Source: Istiophorus platypterus
Taxonomy: Eukaryota; Chordata; Actinopteri; Istiophoriformes; Istiophoridae
Assembly: GCA_016859345.1 (NCBI GenBank)
Contig: CM029121.1
Span: 8,769,911-8,833,910 of the forward strand
Length of the DNA stretch: 64,000 bases
Direction of reading: 5' to 3'
The notes beneath the pieces are model-generated. The model ran no database searches. It saw nothing but the letters and a program-made list of their open reading frames with translations, and was not told where the DNA came from. Position numbers and translations under genes: made by a program. Shown in pieces: positions 39,141-52,200 of this stretch. Every line of letters starts with the position of its first letter. Position 1 is the stretch's first letter.

Positions 39141-39155
39141 GTGAACAGAATCAAC

Positions 39156-40821
39156 CGTGGATACTTTTTTTTTTCCTGGTTGTAATTACAGCATATCATT
39201 CAGCATTTTTTCCACCTCATCCTCAGATGAGCTCATTTCATTAACCTGGATCTGGAAGGCTGCTTAGTTTTGACTGGACTGTTAAGTTTGTCCCACACAT
39301 TATTAAGCTCATTAACCTAGACTAGAGCTTTTCAGATTGGTTCTGCTGCCATGTGTTCTCAATCTGTCGGGTGTCCCTGAGTAAACTCGCTATTACACCA
39401 CTGCACAGCAGGAAGACTTTCTGCTCTTCGTCCTGCTGTTTTGATTTGACTTCACATGACAAAGGTACCATGTCTGCTGCAGGCTTACATAGCTTCATAC
39501 TATTTGTTTCTTAAAAACTAGAGTTAACTCAAAAGATCTATTTGATTGTACTGTCTGAAGGACACTAGATTCTAGTTTTATTTGTACAAATGTACATGAA
39601 GTGAAATCTATGCATAGTTTTTTTTTTTTCTGCGATTTAGGAAGGTAAAGTTCTGGGATTTTTAAAGGGATATTGTGTTAACCCTCCCAAAACCACAACA
39701 TTTTTACACTGCGGTCTCCCATTTTCCCAGCTGTTGGCAGTAGCTTCATGTACATAAATGATATCAGTCTGTGGTATCAGTCATGTCAAATAAAATGTAT
39801 AAACAATACAAGAATGGGAAAAATCAAGCTGTGCTACATTAAAAAAAAAAAGCAAAAAAAAAAAAACTGTGTCCCTAAGCAACTCCACAGAAAATACTCG
39901 ATGTAGTGAAAAAAAAATTATTCTTCACATACAGTATTCATACTCTCAATGACAATTCAGACTATATTCAACTAAAACTTCTTTTTTACATTATTTATAC
40001 TAAATATATACTCTTGTGGGTTTTTTTGTAATTTATATTAAAATAATCCCACTGTTCATTCACAGTTCGCAAAGGATCAATTTTCTCAGTCAATTATCAA
40101 TGGAGTTTCACATCTAAATCTCATTACAGGATAAGTAGCTTGACATTTTTTCTTCTTGAGTCATCCAAGTATTCACTCTCAAGCACAAGCACAGATGTCT
40201 CAAGTATAGTGGAAACATCAGAGCAACCTGCCTGATGTGATTTTACTACACTAGATGTCCGTCCTCTCAGAGGCTACTATCCCTCCTTTGTCAATGGTCA
40301 GCCTGCCGTATTCTTTGAGGGAAAGCATCTGTCTTTGAAGATGTAATTTGTAGACTAAAATGCAAGCCTCTCGGAAGCAAAAACTAAACTGACATTGAAA
40401 CAAGAAGGCAACATGCTTTTAGGCCAGTGATACAGACAGTAGGAACTTTGAGGTAGCAGAGAATGACACAAAGACAGACAGAGCATGGAGCTGAAAAAAA
40501 GGTCTACTAACTAGCAGCAAGCTGACAATACTCCAAAGCTTGTAAGCCATTCAGCTGCAGTCAGCCAGAGATATTTTTTGTGTAATCTGACCCACCGGTC
40601 TACATAGACAGTTCTGGGCTCTACCAGCATGGCGGAGCAGCGTCGGATCCCCATGTCCCCTTTTTTAGCCAGCCTTACACTCTCGCAGCCTGCAAACGAC
40701 CCCCTATACACAGATTCACATGGCGACTGAGTATCTGCAGGGTGGGACTGAATCTGAGGATCGTTTTGAAGTAAAACTCACCCTCCAACTACGTGTCGGA
40801 CTGTAAAGAAACCAACAAACA
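39156..40821. other. Intergenic region between tspan9 and tspan33, with tspan33 5' UTR/promoter expected here
   Basis: No exon is recognised. The interval holds poly-A runs near 39841-39866. It must contain the tspan33 promoter and 5' UTR unless a 5' exon lies farther away, but no clear TATA box or CpG island is visible. A 33-codon ORF (40629-40730) could act as an upstream ORF if it is transcribed. Confidence 0.5.
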
Positions 40822-40917
40822 ATGGACAGGAAACTGAATTTGAACCGAGCTGAGACGTTCTCCTTCGTCAACCCCTGGATCAGATATTTTCTCTTCTTTT
40901 TCAGCTTCTTATTTTGG
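40822..40917 (+). CDS. tspan33: tspan33 exon 1 (start, N-terminal cytoplasmic segment, first half of TM1)
   Basis: 32 codons from ATG to Trp, with donor gtgagt. The N-terminus MDRKLNLNRAETFSFVNP precedes the hydrophobic run YFLFFFSFLFW. An in-frame stop 18 bp upstream fixes this as the most 5' start in the reading frame. Confidence 0.92.
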
Positions 40918-43178
40918 GTGAGTACAGAGTTGCACTGTTAAATGATTATTCTTCGAGTAGTATGGGCCAGTGCTGACAAAAATGCAGCAGAAATTCTGTG
41001 CCACAGCACCAGATATTTGTTGGTTTTGTTTTTATTTTTTTGTAGATTGTCAAAAGTCTGATCCGCTGGGGAAAAACTAAAAAAGGGAAAAGAAAAATTA
41101 ATTGATAAGGAAAATGTAATTCAGATAGTAGCCAGAACTGAATACAGCATGGTTACACAACCTCCCTGCTGATACCTACTTTAAATTTACTACAGTTATA
41201 TATAGACACTCAAACTGCCCATACATCGCTGTAGCAAACGTTGAGTGGTGCATTCTTATCAAATCAGTTGAGCTCTGACTCACAGTGAACTATGATGCAT
41301 TGGGTAATTCAGCAGCCTGTTTCTAGTCTGCATCTGAATGTTTCTATATATTTGCTGTCAAGTTCCGTTACTTGTAAGCCAATGTTGAATGTATTGTTGG
41401 CTGCATTCATAACTGCACAAATTTGGAGTCCATATTATATATAGCAGTGATTCCCAACCATGAGTAGGTGTACTTCAGGAGGTACTTCTGCTGTTGCCTC
41501 TGGGTATTTGGAGAGATTGTGGAGTACTTAAACTAACCTGACAAAAAAAAAATTCTCCTCATAACACCACTGAGATAGTATTCATGCATTTGTAGTAGTT
41601 GCTAGCCTTTTTTTTTTAATTTATATATATTAAAAGTATAACATAGTTAGCTGAAAATAATAAATGGTTAAAATACATGGCAAAAAGTAGTGTTTACAGT
41701 ATTGAAATGCATAGCCAAAAGTAATATTTAAAGTATGATCTTCAAATGAATGGATAAATGCTCAAAATAGATGGCTGAGAGCAACCAATGTACAGCTGAA
41801 ATAACTTGAAGCAAAAGTTATGAATAAAAGGTTAAAATGTATCATTCAGTTCATGTGAAAAATCAAGTTTGCTAAAAATAATGGCAAACTGGGCAGAAAA
41901 CTTCTGGTACTGCTGGTGCTATTTTTATGACCAGCCTAAACACTGACAGTTTGAAACATCACTGTATTCGCAATGTCCACTTTTATATAATGAATAGTGT
42001 TTTATAACATCCAGTTTTAAATACATTTAAATGAACACTTGGAACATGTCACCTGGCGAAGGAGGTCATTTGAGAGAGCTATAGGGAGTAGAAGAGACAA
42101 AAAAAAAAAAAGAAAACCATAGACACATGCTACAGTGTATAGCAAGGATACAAAGGCTCAAACAATACAAAATCCCCTGCTGGTCATTTGTGGAACTAAG
42201 AGGCCAGGAAGCAACTGGGAGCAGATAAAAAGGTAAAGGAGACACTTTGATGCCATCATTAAACCAACCATCAGGCTCCTTTTTCCTCATCCGCTGTTAG
42301 TCACACACAAACACACAGTGAAATAAGGAATTCCCTTCGGTTCTCTCTCACATTTCTACCATATAACTAATATGAGCACACAGATCGCATCTGTAGCGCT
42401 ATCAGCCTCATACATCTCCACTATATCCATGCTCATCCAATCCTACACAGTGGGGTAGCAAACACTGTACCACACTCTGACTGTGTTTAGAGCCCATCAG
42501 CAATAACTGAACCCCTAGCAGCCACACAGCTCAGCCCGTGTTGACTTTGTTTATGAGACACCGGCTCAGAAGTGAACACTGCAGCCCTAATCCATCAGGC
42601 CTTTGTCCCTATGTCCCCACAGCTCAGTTCAGCTGGCTTTCACCTCTGCACACAAGCCACAGGGAGAAGCCTGATTCATCCCTTTGAAAAGCCTGAAAAC
42701 AGAGCTGGAATACATTCACTGTGTGTGTTTGTGTGTGTGTGTGTGTCTCCTGTTGCAAATGCACACTGCCATCCGTATTCAAATAAGCTCAAAAAGTGGC
42801 ATGTTGACAAATGGAGCTGCAGGTGCGCTCACCCACACGCAACAGACAAAAATCTTTTACATATCTTAAAAACAGTGCAATTCCAAAGAAAATGTGCATC
42901 ATAATTGTCTTGCAATTTTACAGATACTGTCTTGTTAATGCAGGTTATTGATTTAAAAATGTCCAAGTGAAAAGTTACTTCTCCAAAACACATAAAAAAA
43001 TTAAAGGCTGCCAAATAAAAAAATATGCCTTTTAAATAGCAATATATGCCATTGACCATGGATTCTCGTGGCCTCTAGAGATCAAATAGGGGCTTTTCAG
43101 ACAGACACAAAACAAATCCATGTTTATACAGGCTGAACAAAAGGCATTCTGTATATAAACACAGGCTTACACACACAA

Positions 43179-43213
<35 letters not shown>

Positions 43214-46200
43214 TAGTAATCAGGAGGAAAATGTCTGCGAATCTGTAGGCTGGAAAATGAAAACCAAGCCAAGCAGACTGTTATTCAAGGTAAGAAAAAC
43301 AATCAAGGAGAAGAGGAAAATTAGTGTTGACAATGCAATCAACATGTAGTTCTAATTTCACCTATTTTCCAGCGTCTTGTTTTGTTGTGTAGCTTCTCGT
43401 AAGGTGAACTCACATCCTTGCAGCTTTAACACACTTTCTGTTGGCAAGCAATACCATTACCTACTGTACTTACTGCACAAACATGGCTTTGTGTGTCTGA
43501 ATGTTTAGAGACCTCATTAAAGCAGGTATTCTTCCGCTCATCCACATACAGAGTGTGGGCTGCCAACATCTCTTTTGTTTTCAATATTTTAGACAGTAGG
43601 AGATTTTTTTATTTTTTATTTTTTTTGCACAGAGCAGAAACATCAACAGTCTGAACTCCTCTCACATACACACAAAACCTCTGGCTTTGTGTCTCATTGT
43701 CTCTGCTGCTGCAGTTCATCAAACTAAAGAAAAAAATAATCATCTATAGTCCACTTACAACTGTGAAAATACAAAACACTCCTTGGTAACTCGGGTGGAT
43801 AGTAATCTTAATTTTAGTCTCAAAAGCGAGATTCATAAAGACAATTATTTAAACAATGAAGTTTTGAATTCTGGAGGATCTGCTTTAAAATCAGTTTTTA
43901 AAAATGAAATCTCCACTTCAATGTTCCAGATTAATAGACCCCAAATTCAGATGATTAAAGCCAAGATCTATGTGTCTTCCTATTTTTTTTTTTCCAACTG
44001 ACATCCAGCTGTTTATCATTGACACATAAAGTGGCACATTTACCATGGCTGCAGGTGCTCTGCATAGTCAGCACCTGAGGCAAGATTCACCATTGCTAAT
44101 CTGATCACACCTGTCCTGGTTTTCAGTGCAAATACAGTCTGCTCAGAAACAGAGCCATCACACTGGAAAAAACATATCTTCCACGCAACAGGTTTTTTCA
44201 CAGTGAAATAAAGAATAAATCTAGAAGAATTACATATTAATAACTGGTGCATTTTCTAAGTTTTGCAGTGACTTTTAAAGGAAAAGCTGGATGTGGTGTT
44301 TCTTATTGATCCAGGACTCCTAACTAAACTTTAAGGAATACACATTCTTTTGTTGTTGAGAGTTAGGTGAAAAGTTCAATACCAGTCCTCAGTCTGTCCG
44401 TTAAATATGAAGCTGGAGCCAGGTGACATCTTCATGCTTAACCACACTAATCCTCTCTTGGCTGCTTGTTTAATATTATTAATGGACACACATGAGAGTT
44501 GAAGTGATCTTCTCATCTAATTCTTGGCAAGAAAGGGCAAAAGCACATACTCCAAATGTCAAACTATACCACATCTTGTGTCACTTTTGAAGCACCTGAT
44601 GTCGAGGTTTCTTAGCAGAATGTAAAAGGCAATCAGATGTGAACAAACCATAAGAAATAGAAAAAATCTGCTCAGTGTGATATTTGAGTCAAGTCCTGGC
44701 TAAATCTATATGAAAAAATAACTTTTTTCTTTTTCCCAGGTTTTCTCCTTGTTGATTGTTGCAATCGGGGTATACGCTAAAGTCCAGAAAGCTACAGGTA
44801 CATACATAATGCAGTTTTTCCACATTGAGGGAAATACAGATATTGTCAATAATTGTGTGTCACAACTATAAGAAATTGATTTTTTTTTTTTTTAAATCAC
44901 GTTATACATATCCATTAAGCTCCAGTTTTTTGGAGAGTTCACAGTGACACTTATGTATTTGCACAACTGTGGAACTACCCCAACATAAAGAAGTAGCATG
45001 TCATGTTTTGTAGGCCTGCGAGTTTCTTCTGTATCTTTAGTTTATCATAGTGTCATTATCTTAACATTTAATTTGTAAGATACAGTAGATGGACAACAAG
45101 AAGGATTAACTCGGGCTCATCCCACTGATTACATCGCTATATCCTGTATAATCCACAACAGGAAAACAGTGTAGGGGAAGAAATTGATTTAAATAAAGGT
45201 TAGAAATTAGGGTAGAAAGATTATAAATAAATACAGGAAGGAAAGAAAGAACAGGCAGAAATTGAGTAGGACAAACATCTAAACAGAGGTTGTTATATTC
45301 CTGTCTTTCTGCCAGACACAGTGCGGGACACATTCCTGATCGACCCAGCTGTCATCCTGATTGTGGTGGGGGTGGTCATGTTCTTCATTACTTTCTGTGG
45401 TTGCATCGGAGCCCTCCGAGAGAACATTCGCCTCCTCAAGACAGTAATACACGACACATTACTAATAATAGTATTGTGTTTTGCTGAAATTACTAATCCA
45501 AAGCCTAATCTTACATTTTACGTGTGACAACAAATCAGACGGTCATTAATGATTATGTCTTGAATGTGTGTCTTTTGTGTCTTTTGTGTCTTTAGTTCTC
45601 CTTCAGCCTGACACTGGTCTTCCTCACCCAGCTAGCCATAGCAATTCTGGGTTTCTTCTACTCCGATCAGGTATCTGCCTCTTCTCTGACAATTCTGTGC
45701 GCTGGTTTAGATATTCTATAAAATGAATAAGTTGCTTCAAGTTCAAATTTGGTGTCCAGTCCTCTTCCACAGCGATAGCACCATCGACCATGAATGCCCC
45801 TGAGCTCCATTCATTTTGTCCATTCTTTTCTAGTTTTTGGATAATCTGTCCATTTGTAAACTACAGTGTATAAAACCTAATAAGGCATGGCACCCCTGGG
45901 ACTCTCTTGTAAATGTCTGAGCCACACAGCATACAAAGAAAAAAACACACATAAACACCAGCACTACAGCAGAGTCCAGTCTTTGTCTTGTTGTCTATAA
46001 GCACCACAAATCTAAGTTTCAGGTTTGTCTGAAATTAGAGAAAACCATCCTGAATCGCTCTACGATGCAGCCTGAAACTGACTTGACTGGGGACTATTTA
46101 ATTATTTAGTTATTTAAAAATTTAGTTAATTCCAGCTTGGGTCATTCCAATTTGTAATACCAACAGTGTACTCATAGAATAAACAGGAAATATAAACTGT

Positions 46201-49200
46201 TAGATGATCAGTTTTATAAACAAATCTCCAGGTTAGCCTGACTTATTCGTCGGAGATAATGAGGGAAAACTGTAAAATCATCACCCATACTGTCCATGGT
46301 TAACATCCATCACAGTTCACACACCAACCTCTGGTTCACCTTTGAACTATTGCACTTGCCATAGCTGTGCATGCACATAGTTCTCCGTTATTTGGGATTT
46401 CTACACATTTCTTGGGTATACACAATTTTCGCTTTACCTCCAAAGAGTAAAATTTATGATGATTCTGTAAGTACTGAATAAATTTGGCAGCTTTATGACA
46501 ATAGCTTTATGATAGTAACACTCAATTTGTAAGAAGCCAGAAGTGATTCTGAACCTTTTTTGCATGACTAAGCAATGCAAAGCAGTGACCTTCAGGTTGC
46601 ATGCATTTTACTTTGTCTCAATTCCACACATCTACTAAATTGTATCTATAAGCATTTTTTGAGCATGTAGCACATTTATACTGGGAAAATGACAGAATAA
46701 TTTTCCTGCAAAAAAAAGAAATAAAACTGCAGATGGTGGACAGACATGGTGGAGATAAGTATACCTATCATTTGAACAAATTCCAGAAGCCTTAAGAGGG
46801 ACAATTAAATAGTATTTAACAAGAAAAAAAAAGTTTAGATAGAGTATGAAGAATAAAAAATATAATTATGTGTGAAGGATTCCCTTTTTTACCCATTTAG
46901 AAAATATGAATCATTTTGTAACAACTTGTGAGGGCTCCAATCACTAGGTTAGGGGACCATTAATTAGAAATGGCTGTGTCTGAATGAGAACAGGTAACCC
47001 ACTCAGTGACTGCATAAATGTATAGGTGCATAAATCTGTATTTGGAAGCCTTTGTATCCGTCTGAGACCCGCATATGACCCTGGAGACGGATCTAGAGGC
47101 TACGGGGGAAGGTAGGGATCCCCTCTCTAGCAGCCACTTATCTCCTACAGTAACATCCCATTAGGGCCCCATTGAGAATAAAAACACAGCAGCCAGTGGT
47201 GACAACATTCCCTGAGACTGTTGTCTAGTGGCAAGGCGTCTGGTGCCTGTTGATACCTCTCTTCTCCCTTGTGTTCTCTGTCAGTGCTTGGACTGCATGC
47301 TGTTAAACAGAGCAGTTTAACAACCCTCCCAGCATCCTTCCTCGCTAAATGATTCAAATGCTTCGGCACTTCAAAGTGGAACCAAATGTTCCATTTCAAC
47401 AGATCCCTTGAAGGAGACTTTGCCGCTAATGACATGGGGAGGTGTGACGGTGGGTGCTGAAGCCCTTGAGCATACTGTACCACATGGAAACACAGAAACA
47501 GAGGAGGATGGGATGAGGGTAGGGGGGAAGCTGTGAAAATCCTAACAAAATTTAGTAAAACTACTTCAGGATAAAAATTTTGGGCTATTTTGATACAGCT
47601 CCAGTATTTATCAACATAACCTGTTTTAACATGGGATGTAATACGAACAGAAAGCCTTCAGCAAACCACTAACAGAAGTTCACTTTAAGCTTAATAAAAT
47701 TTTAAAGTTCAGCAGCTTATTAGCATACAGTACTCCTATTAGCATATATTACATCTGAACTTAGTCTGTATAACCATAGCTCTCCTTGTTTTCAGAATTT
47801 TTTAAGGATGGAGATTTGCATTAAATACCTTTTCAAAACTCTATTTACATGTCAGAATTGAAAATCTAAATATTAACAAAGCAAGGCCACAGAATACCTT
47901 CAAAAGGCAGAAACTGTACTGAACAATGAAATCAAACAAAATTAAGTGGCACATAGTTTAAATGTCTGAATGGATCATTTAGTTTAAAATCCTGATTACA
48001 AATGATTCAATGAAATCAGTGTATTTCATTTTTATTTCATCTGGGTTTTGTTTATTCCGCTTGAGTGGAGCTACTGAAAATGACCACATTATAATAATAA
48101 ATGGGTAAGTTCATGCAATTATCTACCACAAATGAAATGCCATAAAAACTGTGCATGTGCTCTGCGTTTTGTATGCATCGCATGCATTCATCTCAAAAGC
48201 ATGAATGGTTTAATTATCATTATCTTCCAGCCGTCACACTGCAGCAGGAGTTCTTCCTCATCTGATGACTTGTCGAGATACATCCCACATGAATCTCACA
48301 CAATGGAAATGAGAGGATGTTGTGCATCCCCTTCAGACATCTATTATTATTTATATCTATTTTAATATGTACAGATACATGGGTATAGAATACTCAATGA
48401 AGGGACTTTGCAATTCAGAGATGAAGCTGAAGTAATTAACCAGCCACAGAACCTGAGAGATTTCACCATGTCACTGAGAACCTTAGCAGCCTGGTTATAA
48501 AGATGTGTAGATATGTTCACCTCTGGCCATTTTAATTAGGTTATTAGTGCTTGCTTACTTCTTTCTTTAGAAAATGGTAAAGTTGATATTAAAACTATTA
48601 TTCGGTGAATTAACTCCCCCATGTTCTCTCTCTCAGACTCGGGATGCTTTGGGAAAGTTTGTGAAGAAAGCCATCGTGCACTATAGGGATGACTTGGATC
48701 TGCAGAACCTGATGGATTACATCCAGAAAGAGGTGCTCTGGCTAGTTCCACGTAGCTAGAGTGGATGTGCCTGTGTCTATAGATATCCACATCACACAAG
48801 ACTTAAAACTGATCACAGCTAGTGGTTTATTGAATCTGCCCTTGCACTAAAGCAAGAAACCACAGTCAGTGACCACAGAGCTGTACGTCTTGTTTGTTTT
48901 GGCCAGGATGAGGGTTTTCCACATGAGAGGCTACATGTAAACATACAGTTCCGGTACTCTGTGAGCCTCCTCATGTGATGTTCCTCTTCCATCTGCACAC
49001 ACTGGCACACTTGTGAGCCTGGGTTTTCCCATGGAAGAAGCCCAGGCTGGCAGGGTGTACAGAGCAGTGTGAGACCAGATTTCTAAATATATACCTCTGC
49101 TGTACTCTCCTCTCTCTCTCTCTCTCTTTTTCTCCCTTCACTCAGTTCAAGTGTTGTGGGTGGAACAACTACACAGACTGGTCTTGGAACCTGTACTTTA

Positions 49201-52200
49201 ATTGTACACATACCAACCCCAGCTCCGAGCGCTGTTCTGTGCCTTACTCCTGCTGCACTCCTGTTCCTGGAGAGGTGTGTTCTTTTTTATAAATACTCAA
49301 AACATGACAACCTGCTACAATAACCTCATGTACAATGCTAACCGTAAACTAACTTTAAACTTAAAAACAAAACTTCAAAGAAGGCTCATGTTAGGTTGAA
49401 TGCAAGTTAGCAAAATGTGTTGGCTAGGAAAAAAAGTTTAAGAGTAATGTGAGGCAGCAAATTTAAAGTGCTCTGTGCAAAAAATCTGTAGATGTATCAG
49501 TCAGCAGGGACGTACGCTGTCATTGATTTATAACACCTGAAACCAAGCCCAGCCAATATGATCCAGCTGCAATGTTAGCAGTTTTAGACGTAGGTTCTGG
49601 ACCTGGAAAGAGTTTAACCTTTACCACCTACAGGCAAGAAAAGTAACAACGGCAACACTTCAAAATTTGCATGATACTAAATTTCTGAGAAACATGGGTG
49701 ACATGTTCCACTCAAGCAATGAAAGAGAAATGCAAATGTAGATATCCCAATGTACAGATATCTACAAGCAGAAGAAGAAATAGCTTCTGAAAAGATATTG
49801 CACCTGCATTTCAATAGGCAATGAGTATTAGCTTCGTCTCAGACTATTGAAATTGCTGCCCACATCCCCAGTTTGTTCAGCAATGAAAATAGGTCTACTG
49901 TTGTGCCAACTGATGCATGTTACTCCCAGTTAGAGAAACAAGTGTTGAGGCTTGGTTGATGTTAACTGCTCTGAACAAGTGTTGGGACTGAGGAAATCAT
50001 CTTCCTACATAGCTTGCTAGCTACCTAGCCGTATAAATATTATCAAAAATAGCAACAGAGAAATGGCAGCAACTCCGGATGAGATCGGTATATCTAGAAA
50101 AGCTAGTGCAAGTTGACTTCATACTCTAACAACTCTTGAAACACTACACTGACTTTGATAAATGTGAAAAATCATGAAGTTAATTGCTCCTCACAACCAC
50201 TACTGCAGCTCCCATGCTGACTGAAAATGATCCTGGGAAGACTGACACATTACTCGCTACTGGTTTGTTCAGGTAAACCAAAACAAATAACCCACCATCC
50301 TCAACAGAAATTGCATAACATGAACACAGTGGCAGTCAGAATGAATGAAGTGAAAACCAATGGCCATCTCAATTTCCTGATCATCATGCTAAACAAGTGT
50401 TAAAACCGCAGTTTATTTCTGTGTTGATGTCATAGATTCAGGTGTTACAATACCCCCACCCTATACACAAACTGAATGCCATTAATTAGATGAAATGCAA
50501 AAACACAATTATTGTAAAAGCATAAAAATCCAAATGACTAGTGTATACAATGTACCAGACATTAAGTGGTCTGTGGATGGTGAGATGTAGGGAAAGGGAC
50601 AGAGCATTTGCATTATATTAACTTTGGATGAGTAAACAATGTTTATTTCTTTGCCTGGGAGCACCATCAGCATGTGTACATGTGCCAGTATCAGGTGGTA
50701 TTAATCTCATTTCCACTGAGTGAGTTTATATGGACAAAGAACTGGTCTGATGATAACCAGCTCCTTACTTGTGAAGAATCTGCAAATTACATGAAAAATT
50801 GGTGTTTGACTTTCAGTGTCTATTGAGTCAAACGCCAGGTCCATTGGTTGGATCTCAATCTAAAAACAAGCTCAGAATGATTTAATGATCCAGGAAAAAG
50901 TCTCTAACATCAAGCTGATGCTATCCAACTGGAATTCAATTGACTTAAACAGCATATAGTGTTGATATGCTATCTCTCGCAACCTACAGTAACATGAACG
51001 ATTTTTACAGCAGTGTTGATATACCTGCTTGAAAATTCAAGTCCTCTCTCATGAAGGTTTTATGGTATTTTGTCTACCCAGAATCAATATACGCAGCCAC
51101 CTTCACATGCAAAAACTAGAAAGGCATTCAGATAGTGCAGACCTCCACCAATGTCAATGTCAAACATCATTAAGCCAGACTTAGGACAAAGAAATTCAAA
51201 TTCATAGTATATGATTCAGATCTGCTAAAAAATTTAATGGGTTCTTCTTTGGTTCTTCTCCCCAATCCCTCCACCAGGTTTGATTTAAAACAGTTCGGTG
51301 TGATGTTTGCCCCCAGAATTTGCTGGTATTTAATTACATCCATTCTTCCCTCTACCAGTGAAATGTTGCCTGTGCCACTGGCTGCAACTCAAGCCAAAGC
51401 ACAATTAATCCACCTCTGTGCTTAGCAGTTGGAGATGGTCTTCTCAAAATTCTGAACCCTTTCTTCTCCAAACGTATGTTTGCTCATTGCAGCCAAAAAG
51501 TTCTACTTTAAGTTCAACACTCAACAGGACTTTTTTCTAAAATACATCAGGCATGTGTAGATGTTCCTTTGCAAACTTCTGATGATGAATTTCATGGTGA
51601 GGATGCAGGAAAAGTTTTCTTCTGATGACTCTTCCATGGTTATATTTTTAGAGGGTGTTGCTACACAGCAGAACAGCTCACCACCCCTCCAGAGTCTGCT
51701 TAATCTTCCTGAAGGTCCTTTGCAGTCAAACAGGGGTATTGCCTTTCTAGTAATCCTACAAGCAGCTCTCTGAATTTTTTTGTTATCTTCAATGGCTTCC
51801 TAAAAACAACTTGCTCTTCTCCTGCTTTGTGGTGATCAGTTTTATTTTAAATTTCAGCTGCGTAGAGGAGCCCATGAATGCTAATTGTTGGGACAAGGTT
51901 TTGGGAGTCAGAGGATTAATAAATTTAATGAATTTGTATCACTTGGCCTTTTCTAACGATGACTGTGAACAAGCCATATCCCCAGCAAGCTAATTGAGTT
52001 CTGAGACCTTGGTAAAAGTTATCAGAGAGCTCCAATCTCTTGGGCTGTCCAATCCTTTTGGAGATCAGTTTATCCTCTATTCACTTAAAATTTTACAGCG
52101 ACAGAAATTCTGACCAGGGGTGCCAAAACATTTTCATTCCACCGTATAACATTTCAGAATTCATCCTACTGCTTCTACCAGCAGTCACATCATCAATAAA

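Larger units (their letters stand above)
33235..39155 (+). other. tspan9: tspan9 3' untranslated region (probable)
   Basis: There is no coding exon between the tspan9 stop and the start of tspan33. The strongest 3'-end signal is AATAAA at 39135-39140, in an AT-rich context with no better candidate after it. Internal candidates lie at 34106 and 38495, so shorter isoforms are possible. The stretch contains a 22-base T tract (33532-33553), an AC repeat (34140-34180), a TIR element (35008-36199) and three tandem copies of the 8-mer CTGACATT (37104-37127). A UTR of about 5.9 kb is long but in keeping with the multi-kilobase 3' UTR of mammalian TSPAN9. The extent is inferred, with no transcript evidence. 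Confidence 0.55.
40918..44739 (+). other. tspan33: tspan33 intron 1
   Basis: 3.8 kb that splits TM1. It contains a possible hAT-type relic (41445-42085), AC/GT repeats (42719, 43181) and a second copy of the fold-back MITE (44329-44570). Confidence 0.8.

Noticed and set aside
47145..47483. 112-codon minus-strand ORF in tspan33 intron 4
   Set aside because: It is the longest ORF here free of repeats, but its composition (many Cys, Trp, His) looks random and no motif or splice partner was seen. It could be looked at again if conservation were found.
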